From positions 867,655 through 931,654 of the forward strand of contig VYZI01000084.1 in the NCBI GenBank assembly GCA_013397695.1: a stretch of DNA of 64,000 nt. The letters are read 5' to 3'. The translations under genes were made by a program, and so were the position numbers. Origin of the DNA: Centropus unirufus (Eukaryota > Chordata > Aves > Cuculiformes > Centropidae). This document shows, in pieces, positions 39,801 to 51,800 of the stretch. Below the pieces are notes generated by a model. It searched no databases. It was not told the DNA's origin and saw nothing but the letters and a program-made list of their open reading frames with translations. Each line of letters starts with the position of its first letter. Position 1 is the stretch's first letter.

Positions 39801-42800
39801 AACCTCTTGTCTGAACACTTTGGCCTTCTGAACAGAGTGTTTCTTCTGGGTTTTCAGATCCACCAATTTTTGACACCACCGCTAGTTCATATTCCGTATC
39901 CTCTAACCACAGCTTCTGACCTGCAGCTTGTCTGTTAGTTGCTCTAAAAATTATCCAGTCCACTTTTTATTAGGACATGCTCCACAGTGAAAGAGAGAAG
40001 GAAAGCTGAGCTAAGTGCTGCAATCTAGCAGAATATGAAATTTATGAAATGCTTTCACTGGGGAGGGGGATTGCATTCCATGGGAGCAACAGCTGGAGTA
40101 TTCCTAGCAAGAGGTTGTCACAACTGGCACACTGGGAGAGACTCTAGGCTTGTCTTTGTTATAAATCCAGCCTGAGTCCTGTATAAAAGGTTTATGTGCA
40201 TTTGAAATATGGGCCAGGCTCCAATGATCATCCCCTCCAAATACTGACTCATGACTTTGTTTACTTATGTTACACTGGGTTTTGTCTGACCCTGCTCACT
40301 GATGTTGTGTCTTCATGGGCAGCATACGATCCCGTAAACATTTGCAGGGCAGCAGCAAACAAAGCAGACTCACAAATGATCCAGAACTGTCCCTAGTCCC
40401 AAACACTGGGATGTAATTAATTCTGGTATTTATTGTCATCAAAGTCTGAATCTCTACAAGACATCCAGTAGAAGGAATTTGACTCCTTGTGGGATAATAC
40501 AAAATGTGCCACTCAGTGCCATGTTGCGGTAGATTGTAGGACAGCCACCACTCTGTGTGGGCACTGTTGACCTCCATGGAGTAAGGGGCAGGCACACATT
40601 CCTGACACTTTTCTGCATCCGTTGTTTTCCTCCTTGCTGCTGGAAAAATGACACCACAAGATCAGTCAGCAGCACCAGCCATCAAGACATAGTGAGTAAT
40701 GTGGAAGCAGACAGTAAAATAAGCTGCAGGTTAACTCAAGCCTGGTAGAAGGAATTGGTTTGACAAACCTTAGTGATGTTTATTTTTTAAGTTATAAAAC
40801 TTAATGGTATCACGGCCTTTGAGAGCTTAGCAGAATTTAGAAAATACAGAATATAGATTAATAAAAGCTCCCTGGAAGTGCCATACTGGATCAGACCTGA
40901 AGGCCATTCAGGTTAGAGTTATCTTTGACAATGTATAGTGCTAGATACTCCAGAGGAAGGTGCCAAGTAATCATATAATTCTTAATAGTTTTAACATTTA
41001 TTTCAAGAACTCAAACTAAGATTTTATTAATGCCTGTGTGGAATGTACATATTTGGGTATGGGCATGGGTGTTTCTCCACAGGGGTTACTTGTCCCTTAG
41101 AAAGCAATTGCTCAGCCTGTTGGGGAGGATGTTAAATAGTCACCTGAGCCTAACCTCAGAATACAAATGAAACCTTCAATTTATAACCGAGGTGGTATTC
41201 AGTAGAAGTAAGGGAGATATTATAACTTCTGATATATAGCATGAGTGAAAATTCTCCTGGAATATTGCCCTGATTTGTAGTGGCCATGCTTTCTGAACAA
41301 GAATGCTGACAAATTATACTTCAGACCAAAAGCTGTAAGAATGAAGTCAAAGCATGAAAAAAAACCCCTACTCTGAAACTCTCCAAATTGGATAAGCATG
41401 ATCACTTTTATTACTTAAACTTTAGGTTAGACATTGACTTGGTCATTAAGTAACTCTGCAAAGAGTAGGCTTGCCATAATAAAGAATATTTTAGTCTAGG
41501 AATGTAACTACATAGAGGACTCAATGATGCCAAACCAAAGGAAGTTTAAAGTCAGACTGAATATAAGGCAGTAGAAGAGAACTTTTGGGCTGGTTTTTTA
41601 TTTTTTTTCTTTGTATAATTCCTTTTACAGTGAAGTCAACTGTTGCTACATCTAAGTGATATGATAGCTGCTTTACAAGACCAGCATGTTTCTTTTCTTT
41701 GTGGACATGTTTTAGCTCAGCTAGGGGGCTTTTTGCAGATACCACTGAGATACGATGGGCTGCGTTGTGCTCCTGGTCAGTCTACATAACCAGAAAGGTC
41801 TCTGTGTTTGTTAAATGAAGGAATTCGCTCAGCTTTTGCTGGCATTAAGAACCACAAGTCTGGATATTCTAGCATATTAATAAACGTTGCTAAATCTCAG
41901 CCCGGGCTGTTGGTGTTGAAGTCAAGTCCGAAGTGAAGGAGAGATGGAGGATGCACATGTGCTCGGTTGTTTGGACTCAGCAAGTCTTGCTCTTACCTGT
42001 TATTAGTGTTCCTTGCAGTTTTCTCCAGAGAGCTGATTGCAGCACCTCTTGCTGACAGGATTCCAAGTTACAGGAATAGTGGCCTCATGCAGTGTGGCAA
42101 TGCTTATGTTCATCCAATTGATTGTATTTGGAATAACTGTTAAAACTGCTAACCTGTTCACAAACAAACAGTCACTTCCTCTGTCATGCGTTTGCCTTTC
42201 CTGCAGGAGCAGGTGGAGTATCACTGCTAAAACACTTCTGGTCCTAGATAGAGAACCCAGCAATGTAAGTCACTGCCCCAGGAGCCAAATTCTTTGTTAT
42301 GTGATTGTAAACATTTAGCTTCAACAAACATGATCTTATGGCCTGCTTCTCCCTGCTGAAGTGGCTCCCCTCTTCCTCTAACAAGGGTCTCTATCTTCAT
42401 ATCTGCTCCCAGCGCTCTTAGAGACCGTGGTATCTCTGTCCATTGGGAGTGGAGTGTACTTTTCCTGGGGAAGACAGCCAGACTAAATTATTTGAGCAGT
42501 AGCTAACGCTGCAACATTTTTTTTTATGATTTTATTTTATTTTTTAGTAATAGCATGCAGAATTTTGGCAAGATCTGCTGGGCTTTTTTGCGTGTGCGTG
42601 CCTTAAAATAGGTGGGTGTCTGAGGGTGTCAGGCTGTTGGCAGCATTTCACATTCCATCTGATGAGTGAAAAATCATAATCAAAAGAAAAGCTAGTGTTC
42701 CATACCTTCTTTTTTCTTTATGCTAGCGGGAAGTCATGCGCATCAGATCCATGAACATCACAGGTGGTGGGGCTAATGCTTTTTAAAACCTTGAGTGAGT

Positions 42801-45800
42801 TTGTGCAGCTATTCACAGGACCACAGAGGAGGAAATTCCTCATTATGAAGCACAGGCTGAACTCAAGCGGGTGGGGGGCATCCTCCCTCTTCCTTCCTCA
42901 TCCTTCCCTGACCCCTGTCCCCAAAGCGAGCTGCATAGTCTTGCACTAGCAAACGCTCTGGTAAGAGTGGCTCTTTGGGAACCCCAGGCTCTGGTTTAAC
43001 AGTTTCCCTGCTTGAAGTTCTGAGAGAAAGAAAACTATGGCTTAAAGCAGAAAACGCACCATCCCTTGGAAGCCCTTCCAGTCTCTGCTACGGAATAGGT
43101 TGTTATTACCAGGGACTCCCACTGCACCTTTCAATTCTCAGACCTTGGACCAGTCACCTAACCTTTTTAGCTCATTATCTCTGCTTGTGAAAGCAATGCA
43201 TTGTGGGTATTTTTGGTTTTTTCTTTTTAATTACATTTCTCTGTGTTTACTTTGATCAGAATTGATTGACTTGTTTTCCTGAGGTGTTGCATTGGTTCTT
43301 TAAGATGCTGAATAATAATACTTTGCATGCTTGTGTGATCAGCCAAATCTTATCGCATGTCTAATGTGCAGGGTAAAAGCAGGTGATGTATGGATGTCAA
43401 AAACAAAGCCATGAAGCCCTGTTTAGCTCGAAATATGTAATGTTACGCAAATCTCTGAAACATGCTTCTGACATAGGTGACTCCAGCCCCTGTGGTACGA
43501 GGGGCTCCTCAATTCCACAAGCCCACGCCACGAAGCCAATGTTGCCATGTGTTTAGGGGGTAACTAAAATCATTCCAGGAGAATAATCAGAGTGGAGGTT
43601 TCTAAATCCGTGTTTCTCTTCTTCAGGACATCAGATCTTTCTGAGTCTATTTTCATTCTACAAGATGGTGGTTCCCCTCCCTCTCTCCTTTGCATACTGT
43701 CTCCCCCTCTGCCCGCCCCTTCTCCTTTTGCATGCCATGGAAGATGACTTGGAGCCGTCTAGCGTGCGTGCGCACACACATTCTCTTGCTGATTTGCTCC
43801 TGCCAAAAGCCCAGGTTGTGGATTCATACATCACCTGCCTGTGTAAAACGCATGTGCATGCTGCCGTCCTCAATAACCGGAATGTGTTTTCTGTTCTTTT
43901 GTTTTTTGTTTTTTGTTTTTTTGTTTTTGTGTGGATTTTCTGCAGTGTGGTTTACCAGGACGGATTTTACGGTGCTGACCTCTATGTAAGTACACACACC
44001 GGAGCCTTCTCGTCCCCAACCCCTGACAAGCCAGCCTTTTTTTTTTTNNNNNNNNNNNNNNNNNNNNNNNNNNNNNNNNNNNNNNNNNNNNNNNNNNNNN
44101 NNNNNNNNNNNNNNNNNNNNNNNNNNNNTCTTCTTCCTTGTGGATATATATATTTATATATTTAGGAATGCAAGCATGCTTCTCTGTCACTGCGCTTGCC
44201 CCTGGGTGCAAGACCTAAGCCTTTGGGTTTCCTGATCATTGCCAGGGTCAGTTTACTTGGTGTCCTGTCCCCCACATGCACACTGCTACTAATCAGCCCG
44301 AGAGATGATTAGTGAATTAAAATTTCTCTCAACACTTCTCTCGTTTTTATAATTTGGATATCAAAATAACAGGACTGGTTTAGCCTCAGACCTTCCCTTT
44401 CCTTCCTCCCCCTCTGCCCTCCCCTTTCTCCCCCCTCTTGGGGCCCTTTCAGATTTGATTTGTGCAGCCCACGCTAAACTGAGCAAGCTGTATGTTTAAA
44501 AATGTTCATGTGCCACTGGGATGTGGAGATAATCCCTTTGGGGAAGACACTAGGACTGATTAAAATTGGAGACCGAGATGCTAGAGTGAAAACTGACATC
44601 TCATTTTGCTGGTAAAAATGGTACCTAAATAGGCTAGGTTCTCTCACCTCTTTGGGGAATTGTGAAGTACAAATATGTGGAGATGTTCGGTTAGAAAAGT
44701 CAGCGGCTGCCTCCTGCCTGGGAATTAGCTCTGATACCACAGGAGACTTTGTCCTGTCATTGTCTTTGCCCTATCCAGCCAGTTTTTATTGCAAATATCC
44801 AGGACATCTTATGTGTGTGTGTATATATATATATCTATAGGTGGGCTGTGGCTGGAGGGATTCTGGCTGGCCAGTGAGAAAAGGGGTTTCCTCACTGCTG
44901 GAGAGCTGTTGCGGTAGGGATGTGCCCTTCAAAGCCAAACTGTTGAGGTCCCCTGCTGCCATTGCAACTTGTGGCCTGTCTGGCTCTGGCAAAGTTGCTT
45001 TTATGGCATTGTAGGTAATAGCTCTTTGAGGCTGGGCAAGTTTTGTGTTTGATGTTTATAAAGAGGACCCTAGAGGTTAGACTCAAGGTAATGGATGGAA
45101 TTAGCTTTTGGATTTTGTTGGCTTATATGGAGGCTCAAGTCTTGTAAAGGCCCTTTTCCCAATACAGTTACAGGAAGGTGTGCTCTCAAAACATAGAGAT
45201 ATTGGATTCATTTCTTTGTTCTTCCCTGCACTACAGTGTGCACAGACCTTTAAAAATCAATCTGCCCAGTCAATTGTTCTTTTATAAACCGTGTCAAGGA
45301 CTCCAGATGAGTTTTGGGGTTTTCCACCTCGTAAGACACCAGCTTTTTAGACCACTGACTTTGCTTAGAAGAAGTAAGCAACCAAATGAGCAAGACCTTA
45401 CATGTAGTGCCTCTTCCCTCAGAGTATGGCACGTAAGAAGCGGTCATGTTGAAAGGGAAGATTGGCCAGGGTTGCTCCCTTTCTTTTGAGAAAGCTCCTT
45501 CAGGGCTTCTATTGCAGATGGAGAGGAGAGGCTTATTTAACATGTTTTAAGGACAGAGACTTCAGTAATGAAGAATCCCTGTAACCACGTGGTGCTGTGG
45601 TTCAGTAGCATCACGTAACATAAAATAAGTCAGAATCATTAGGTGACTTTGCTCTCGGTGCCTCTGGTCTCACTGTGAGAAAGGAAGATGATAGAAGAGG
45701 GGGCTCATCAAGGTAGATGGTGGTGCTTTTCTCTGTGTTAGTGCTGCCCAGAGCCCTGCCGTGGAGCTCTGGAAAAAGTTGCCACTATGCTAACATGAAG

Positions 45801-48800
45801 TTGCTCATCCAAACAATTCGCAAACTGGCACCGGTGGAATGAGCATGGCATCCCTGAGCCCCACTGATCTGTCACGCTTTTCACTGCAGTGCTTATGTCT
45901 CCCTGGTTGCTGTGAAAGGCTTTTCCAGATGGTGGAAAATATGGCAGAGAGTCCTTCAGTTAGGATAGCGAGGAAAGTTAAATTGAGGTGCTTCCTTCTG
46001 AGGCCATGGGGTTGTGTCAATGTAGAGTAGAAAGGACCTGAGGTGGCAGGGCATGGGTAGCGGTAGGCAAGATGAGGCGACGTGTCCCAAGTTTGGGCTG
46101 CTTTTTCTGCATACATGTTATGCACTGATTTCTCATTTTCCTCCTATTCCTCTTCCTCACTCCTTTTTTCTTTCCTGGGGCAACCATCCTGCTAGCCATT
46201 TCTTCTGTGAAGAAGGCATTCCATCTCTTATGGATGCATCCCACTCTGGCAAGACACCTGAATTCATTAAACAACCTGCCCCAGGATGCAGAGGGCTTGA
46301 TTTTGGATCTCAAGAAAGGTTATCTTTCTTCTACAATGGGGTTAATCTGGGCGGCGGGGGGGAAACCCAAACAAACCCACCCGTGCGAAGACTGCTCCTG
46401 CCTGTGAAAAGCGTGCTTGCATCCACTGGAAAGAAAAGGCTGGTGAGCCCCGCCGTGGGCTGTTTGTATGATTGTTTCTTTCCACAGCTGTGTTTTTTTG
46501 AACTGCTCTTCCTGTGTTCTGTTATAGAATAGTCTTACAGGAACCAATCATTAGCGCTAAAATACCTCAGGTAGGAGTGCCAGTGTGACCTGCCAACCAA
46601 TCAGATTGTGGATTGCAGTGGAAAAAACTGAATTATACTAACCATTCCAGCACCACTTTAGAGATGGGAACAGAGGCTTTTTTTAGGGCAGCGCAGACTC
46701 ACGTGTGATCCAAGCCCCCGCTATGGCAGGGCGGCATGTGTCTAGATTTCACACCCAGTGGCATTTCATTAAAAGACAAAATAATATAAATTCAATGGAA
46801 GGGTTAACAAGGTCATGCTTGTCCCATTACCATGTAGAAGCACCTGCTGCAATGGACACTGTTGTCCTGTCACCTCTTTTAATTCATTCATGCTCATTCC
46901 TGGTGCACATATGCCACACTTCTAATACAGAAATACTGGAAACGGTTCTAGCCCTCTCTGCTTCTTAACTTCTGTTATGGGGTAGTTTGGGAGTGGAGAA
47001 AACACAATTGACATACCACAAATAGATGCCAAATGGAATTGGGTTTGCTGCCTAAACCTGGCGGGTGGTCAAATATATTTAACTGGTACCAGGAGTTACA
47101 CGCTTCTCCAGGGGCATGGGAATGCTTGTGTCTTAAGCGGCATAAAGGCTCTTTGGAGTAAAGAGCGCCAGCGGCACACTGTGTGCCTAAGGCAGCAAGA
47201 GAAACAAAAGGGAGGCTTATACCATGGGAAGCACTGGCATAGTGAGCTATAGTTTTGTATTTCCTCGTGTCCTGTTTGGAATGATCACCTAATGTGCATG
47301 TGAAGAGTGGAAGAGAAGATAGACTTATTCTGAGCTGAATTGTGTAATTTTCAAGTACTCATTTTTCTACATTAATGTGCTCAGTAAATGGAACGCTGCT
47401 TTAGCCAGGATTGCAGCTTCCAGTGGATGTTGTTTTGCCATGTTTGTGTTATTACAGAGACTATATGACAATTGTGAAAAAGCTGTCATTTAATGTTAAA
47501 GAAGGAATGAAGAAAAACTATTTTCTTGCTTTGTTGATGAGCCAAGGACAACAACATCACAGAAAAGTAATTTTAAATTTGGGATTTTGTGAATACCTGA
47601 GCAAATGCAGTTGTTTGGCAGTTGAGATCTGTAAGCTCAGGTGCTACACATTCACATAGGCCAAGAGGTATAGTACAGCCCTTGCCATACTGGCACGATA
47701 CTCAGAGAACTTGAATTAAGATAAGCAACATATAACGTTATGTTCACCTCTCTTGCGTGCTCCCCAGCCTATCCCAAAGACTACCAGAAAGGACCAATCT
47801 CAATTTAAACAGTCCTTTTTGTTGTAACTGCCCAGTGAAAATGCATAAGCCTTATCTTTCCTTCCCATATTTCCTTGTTGAGGCAGTGCTTAAACTGTCC
47901 CTTTGATAGAAACCTCTCTGATATAATATCTTTACAAGAAGCTCCACCACCCTCATGTCTTTTGAGATGAGGCTAAAGATTTTTAAAACTCAACCAAGAT
48001 GGGCAAACCTGTCCCTGTGGAGTCACTTCACTTAAATGGAGTGGGAGTTGGCGTGGCTGCCCTGGATTTCAGGGTCTATGCCACTCAGTGGTGTCTCCTG
48101 TTGCATTTTGGCTGTGGCACTGGAGGAGTGTGGTGCAGCTAGCGAGGGCCTTTATCATTATTATTATTGTTTTTATTGGAAAACATGATTGTTCATGTTT
48201 GTTGAAGATGCTTTACTCTGTTATAATTTATATTTACTAGAGTACCTGAAATGAGTGGCATCAGAAACTGCTAGGGGTGTAGGGGTGTACAAAAACCTTG
48301 TAGCTGAGGTTACCGATGAGCTCTGCATACCAGTTAAAGATGAGTGTGAACAGGAATAGCAAGAGAAAATAACTGGTGCAGTGGACAAGCTGGGCAGGGC
48401 TTTAGATGCCTTAATGGAATTATTGGCGGGTCCTGGGTTATGAAGAGCAGGAGCATCAGATGGGTAAGGAAACCTCCATGGTGTCTCCTTTGCTCTGTAC
48501 TGGTCCCAGAGCTTGGTGAAAGCATTTATGGAATAACGAGTAACAGTTGAGTAACTTTCCTCCTCTTCCCTTCACCTGGTTTTGGTATATTTGGACCTGA
48601 TGGTCATGCTAAATACATGCCTGTGAAATCCCCCAGCTGTCCACACTCATCACTGCTGTGACAAGAACGTGCCATGGCCATTATAATCCCCATTTTTGGT
48701 TTTATTTGAAGTACACACAAGTAGAACTTGCAGACCCCTTTGAACTGAGTGGGTCTGGCTGTGCGTGTGTACCTCTATCCTGTGACTTTTTTTTTTCTTT

Positions 48801-51800
48801 AAATTAACGGTAGCTTCAATTTTGCATCAGTGCATGGTTAAAAAGCAATACACATGTCAGCTATTTCTTAACTTCATTTCTCCAATGAATTATTTCTCCT
48901 GTTTTTTTTGTTTGTTGTGCAGTTGACTGAAGAAATGTTAACATCCCGCTCTAAATCTCTCAGTGGAGTCTCTGTTCCCTTCTCTGATATAACAGATGGG
49001 TTATTGCTTGTTATAATTATTAACATTGTGGTGTGGGACAGGGCTAGGGTGGGAGCCGTTTTGGGGGGCGAGGGCGGGAGGCTTCGGGGAGCCGTTAAGG
49101 TTGGAATGTTAACTCCAGTGGTGACTGACTGTTTCCGTAATAGCAGGTTGTTGTGGCTGCACGCTCTAGTACTTGAGGCTGTGTACTTCACTGAGCTTGT
49201 GGTAGAGCCTAGGGCGAACTGCTGTCCCAAGAGAATGCTGGGATGGATAGAACTAGCCAATATGAGTCTGAACGTGGTGACTTTGCTGGTTGTTCTAGCT
49301 CCAGATGTCAGCATGCTTAGTTTTTAATTTTGATTAATAAATGTTACGCCATTCCCTTCCCACACCTGATTCCAACCCTTCTTTTCTTTTCTTCTTTTTT
49401 CTTTTTGTTTTGTTTTGGTTTGGTTTTGTTTTCCTTTATGAGAGACATGAGTTAAAAGAGAATTACATGATAACCCTTTCTGGTTTCAAACTGCATCTTG
49501 CTGTCATGTTCAGAGCACGTGCCAGGCACATTTGAAATAGCTTCTGATCTGAAATGTGGCTGGCAGGTGTGGGGCAGAGTGGGAATCTGGGGGTGCGCTG
49601 AAGCCAGTTGCTCTGAGATGGTTTATGCCAGGCAAAAAAGGCCTCCTACACCATGCCCAAGCGACAGACCCTATCAGGAGCTCAGGAAGCTTGTAAACTT
49701 AAGAGAATACCACAAAGACATTGGTATGTTTTTCTTAAATTTGGCGAGGTTGATAAAAAAGGCTCATTTGGATCAAGTGTGCACCTCATTTCTCTTGTCT
49801 CCATCATGTTTTGGAGGTGCGAGTAATGGTAATGCCATGATAGCATGCCAAAACCAAGCTGAACCTCCCCAAACCGTTATTCCAGAATGCAGGGATTGAA
49901 ACAGCTGGGTGAGATTAGAAGGGCAAAATTGTAACATTACTTTGGGCAATGTGATGACAATTCAGAGGTAGGGTTTTGTGTTGCTCTTTCTTCTGTTAAC
50001 TAAAAGATTGAAGAGGTTCTAAGTCATAGAATCAGAGTCTCTAGGTTGCAAAAGACCTTTGAGATCATGCAGTCCCACCGTACCAGTCCACTACTAAATT
50101 GTATCCCTGAGCACCTCATCTACCCCTCTTTTAAATACCTCCAGGGATGGGGATTCAGCTTCCTCCCTGGACAGCTCGTGGCAGTCCCTCTCCAGAACAG
50201 GCGAGGGTCCCTGGGTGTGTTTAGGGTAGCATATTAGCCTTCCCGGGGCTAATGCAGGCCCCACAGAGGCAACCAAAATTGATGTAAAATCATTGCTTCT
50301 AGCTCCAAACTGACTAGTGCTGAGCAAACACATAGTCCTGTAGTAGAGCCGATCTTGTACTCCTAGTTAAATATATGCAAAAAGTCTATAGGGAAGAAGT
50401 GTTTGAGGCATGTTGAGATGATTCTGAAAGTAAAGGCGATATTTCTGCCTTCTGGTCCTTCAAACTCCAAAATGTCAACTGGGGGAAAAAAAGCCAGATG
50501 CAATCTAGAATTCTCTGATGTTATTTATGGCTCATTGTATTTCTCGCTAATCAAAGCCACAGTTCATTTACCGTTTCCCTCCCCAAGTTAACAAAAATGT
50601 GTTCATAAATATTCAATAAAGAAAGATGTAAGCTGGGTTTCAGAGCCCTCTCTGCTGCCTGCCAGTGCCGCCTTTGCCCCTGGTCTGAAAGGTGGCTCCC
50701 TTCTGTTCTTCATTACTGCAGGGTGTGCAGAGCCACCTGGCTAAGCCAGGTGTTCCTCTGCCTCAGGAACAACTTGTGGGAGTTCCAGGAGAAGAATCTC
50801 ATGTCTTCCTCTGGGTCAGGCTTCACATTTTGCCAACCAAGCTGCAAGTACATTTTTAGTAACTACCTCTTCTCAATGTAAGCATTTTACAGACCTCTCC
50901 TGCTGGTGCGTAGCATGGGCAGAAATGCAGCAGCAATGCAGACTGTTCTGGCATAATTTCCCCCAGCCTGTGCCCTCCTTACATGGAGGGAGAGGAGAAC
51001 AGTCTGGTTGGTATCAGTGTCAGTTTGCTTGTTGCCAGCCCCAAGACCACCAGAGACTGTTTTCTCTGACTGTTTTCCTGATTGCTTTTTGGCTTCTCTG
51101 GCTGTTGATCCTTCTACACACTTGGACCAAATGAAATTCTGTCCTTTAGGTGTCCCAGTCTTAAAACAGAAATAGAGGGGGAAAAGCCGGAATTTCTCCT
51201 TATGGTCCCAAATTTCATTTCCTGCTGGGATATAACCAGGCTCAGGCTTGCTGTAGTTTATTCCATCTGCTAAACAGGGTAATGGAAGGGTCTCCCTAGT
51301 CCTTCTGAGGAAAGGAGTGTACATGAATTAGGAGGCGATGCTTGCGATAGACGTGACATGGGAGCTGATGCAGTTTGAAACACTTCTCCTTGTGATGTGT
51401 GTGACTTTATTTTTATTTTTTTTTGCTCTGCATGGGCGGACAGGTATCTGTAAAGTCAGTTCTCTTCTCTCCTGCAGGGTGGATACGCAGCCTACAGATA
51501 TGCACAGCCTGCTACTGCAACAGCAGCCACAGCCGCTGCAGCCGCTGCAGCAGCTTACAGCGATGGGTATGTAAGGGGGAGGTGCCCATGGGGGCTAGCT
51601 TGCTGTGCTCAGGGATACAAGGAGCATTGATCCATGACATTGCTTCTACTTCTTCCCCCGTTTCTTTGTCTTACTTGCACTCGCACGCGCACACATGCAT
51701 GCACAACCCAACATGAAAAGGCTTGACTGCACGGTTTGTCTTGCTGCTCCTGGGCAGCATTGTCCTTCGGTGAATGTGAGCTGGCTCAAATCCTGGCCTC

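Larger units (their letters stand above)
38563..43945 (+). other. RBFOX2: RBFOX2 intron before the 40-nt exon (5.4 kb)
   Basis: The intron contains an ancient interspersed repeat near 40862-41000, a MIR-like fragment near 43085-43200, and TGCATG sites in its last 220 nt. A 58-nt sequence at 42207-42264 bounded by good splice sites is noted as a speculative exon. No other coding exon was found. Confidence 0.8.
43986..51477 (+). other. RBFOX2: RBFOX2 intron after the 40-nt exon (7.5 kb)
   Basis: The intron contains the assembly gap, a TG/TA microsatellite at 44811-44835, an antisense CR1 at 50025-50200, and an unexplained segment at about 48874-49327 open on both strands. The family's muscle 43-nt exon (reading like EPVYGNKLLQ) would be expected near here, but I did not find it by eye. 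Confidence 0.8.

Noticed and set aside
43665..44211. Long open frames on both strands crossing the N gap
   Set aside because: They depend on runs of unknown bases. The real coding content is only the 40-nt exon at 43946-43985.
46053..46532. 159-codon + strand frame
   Set aside because: It lies within an RBFOX2 intron with no homology or usable splice phase. It is likely chance.
48908..49327. Calling the 139-codon frame a gene
   Set aside because: The opposite strand is equally open, there is no recognised domain, and no coding constraint can be judged from one sequence. Kept only as an unexplained segment.
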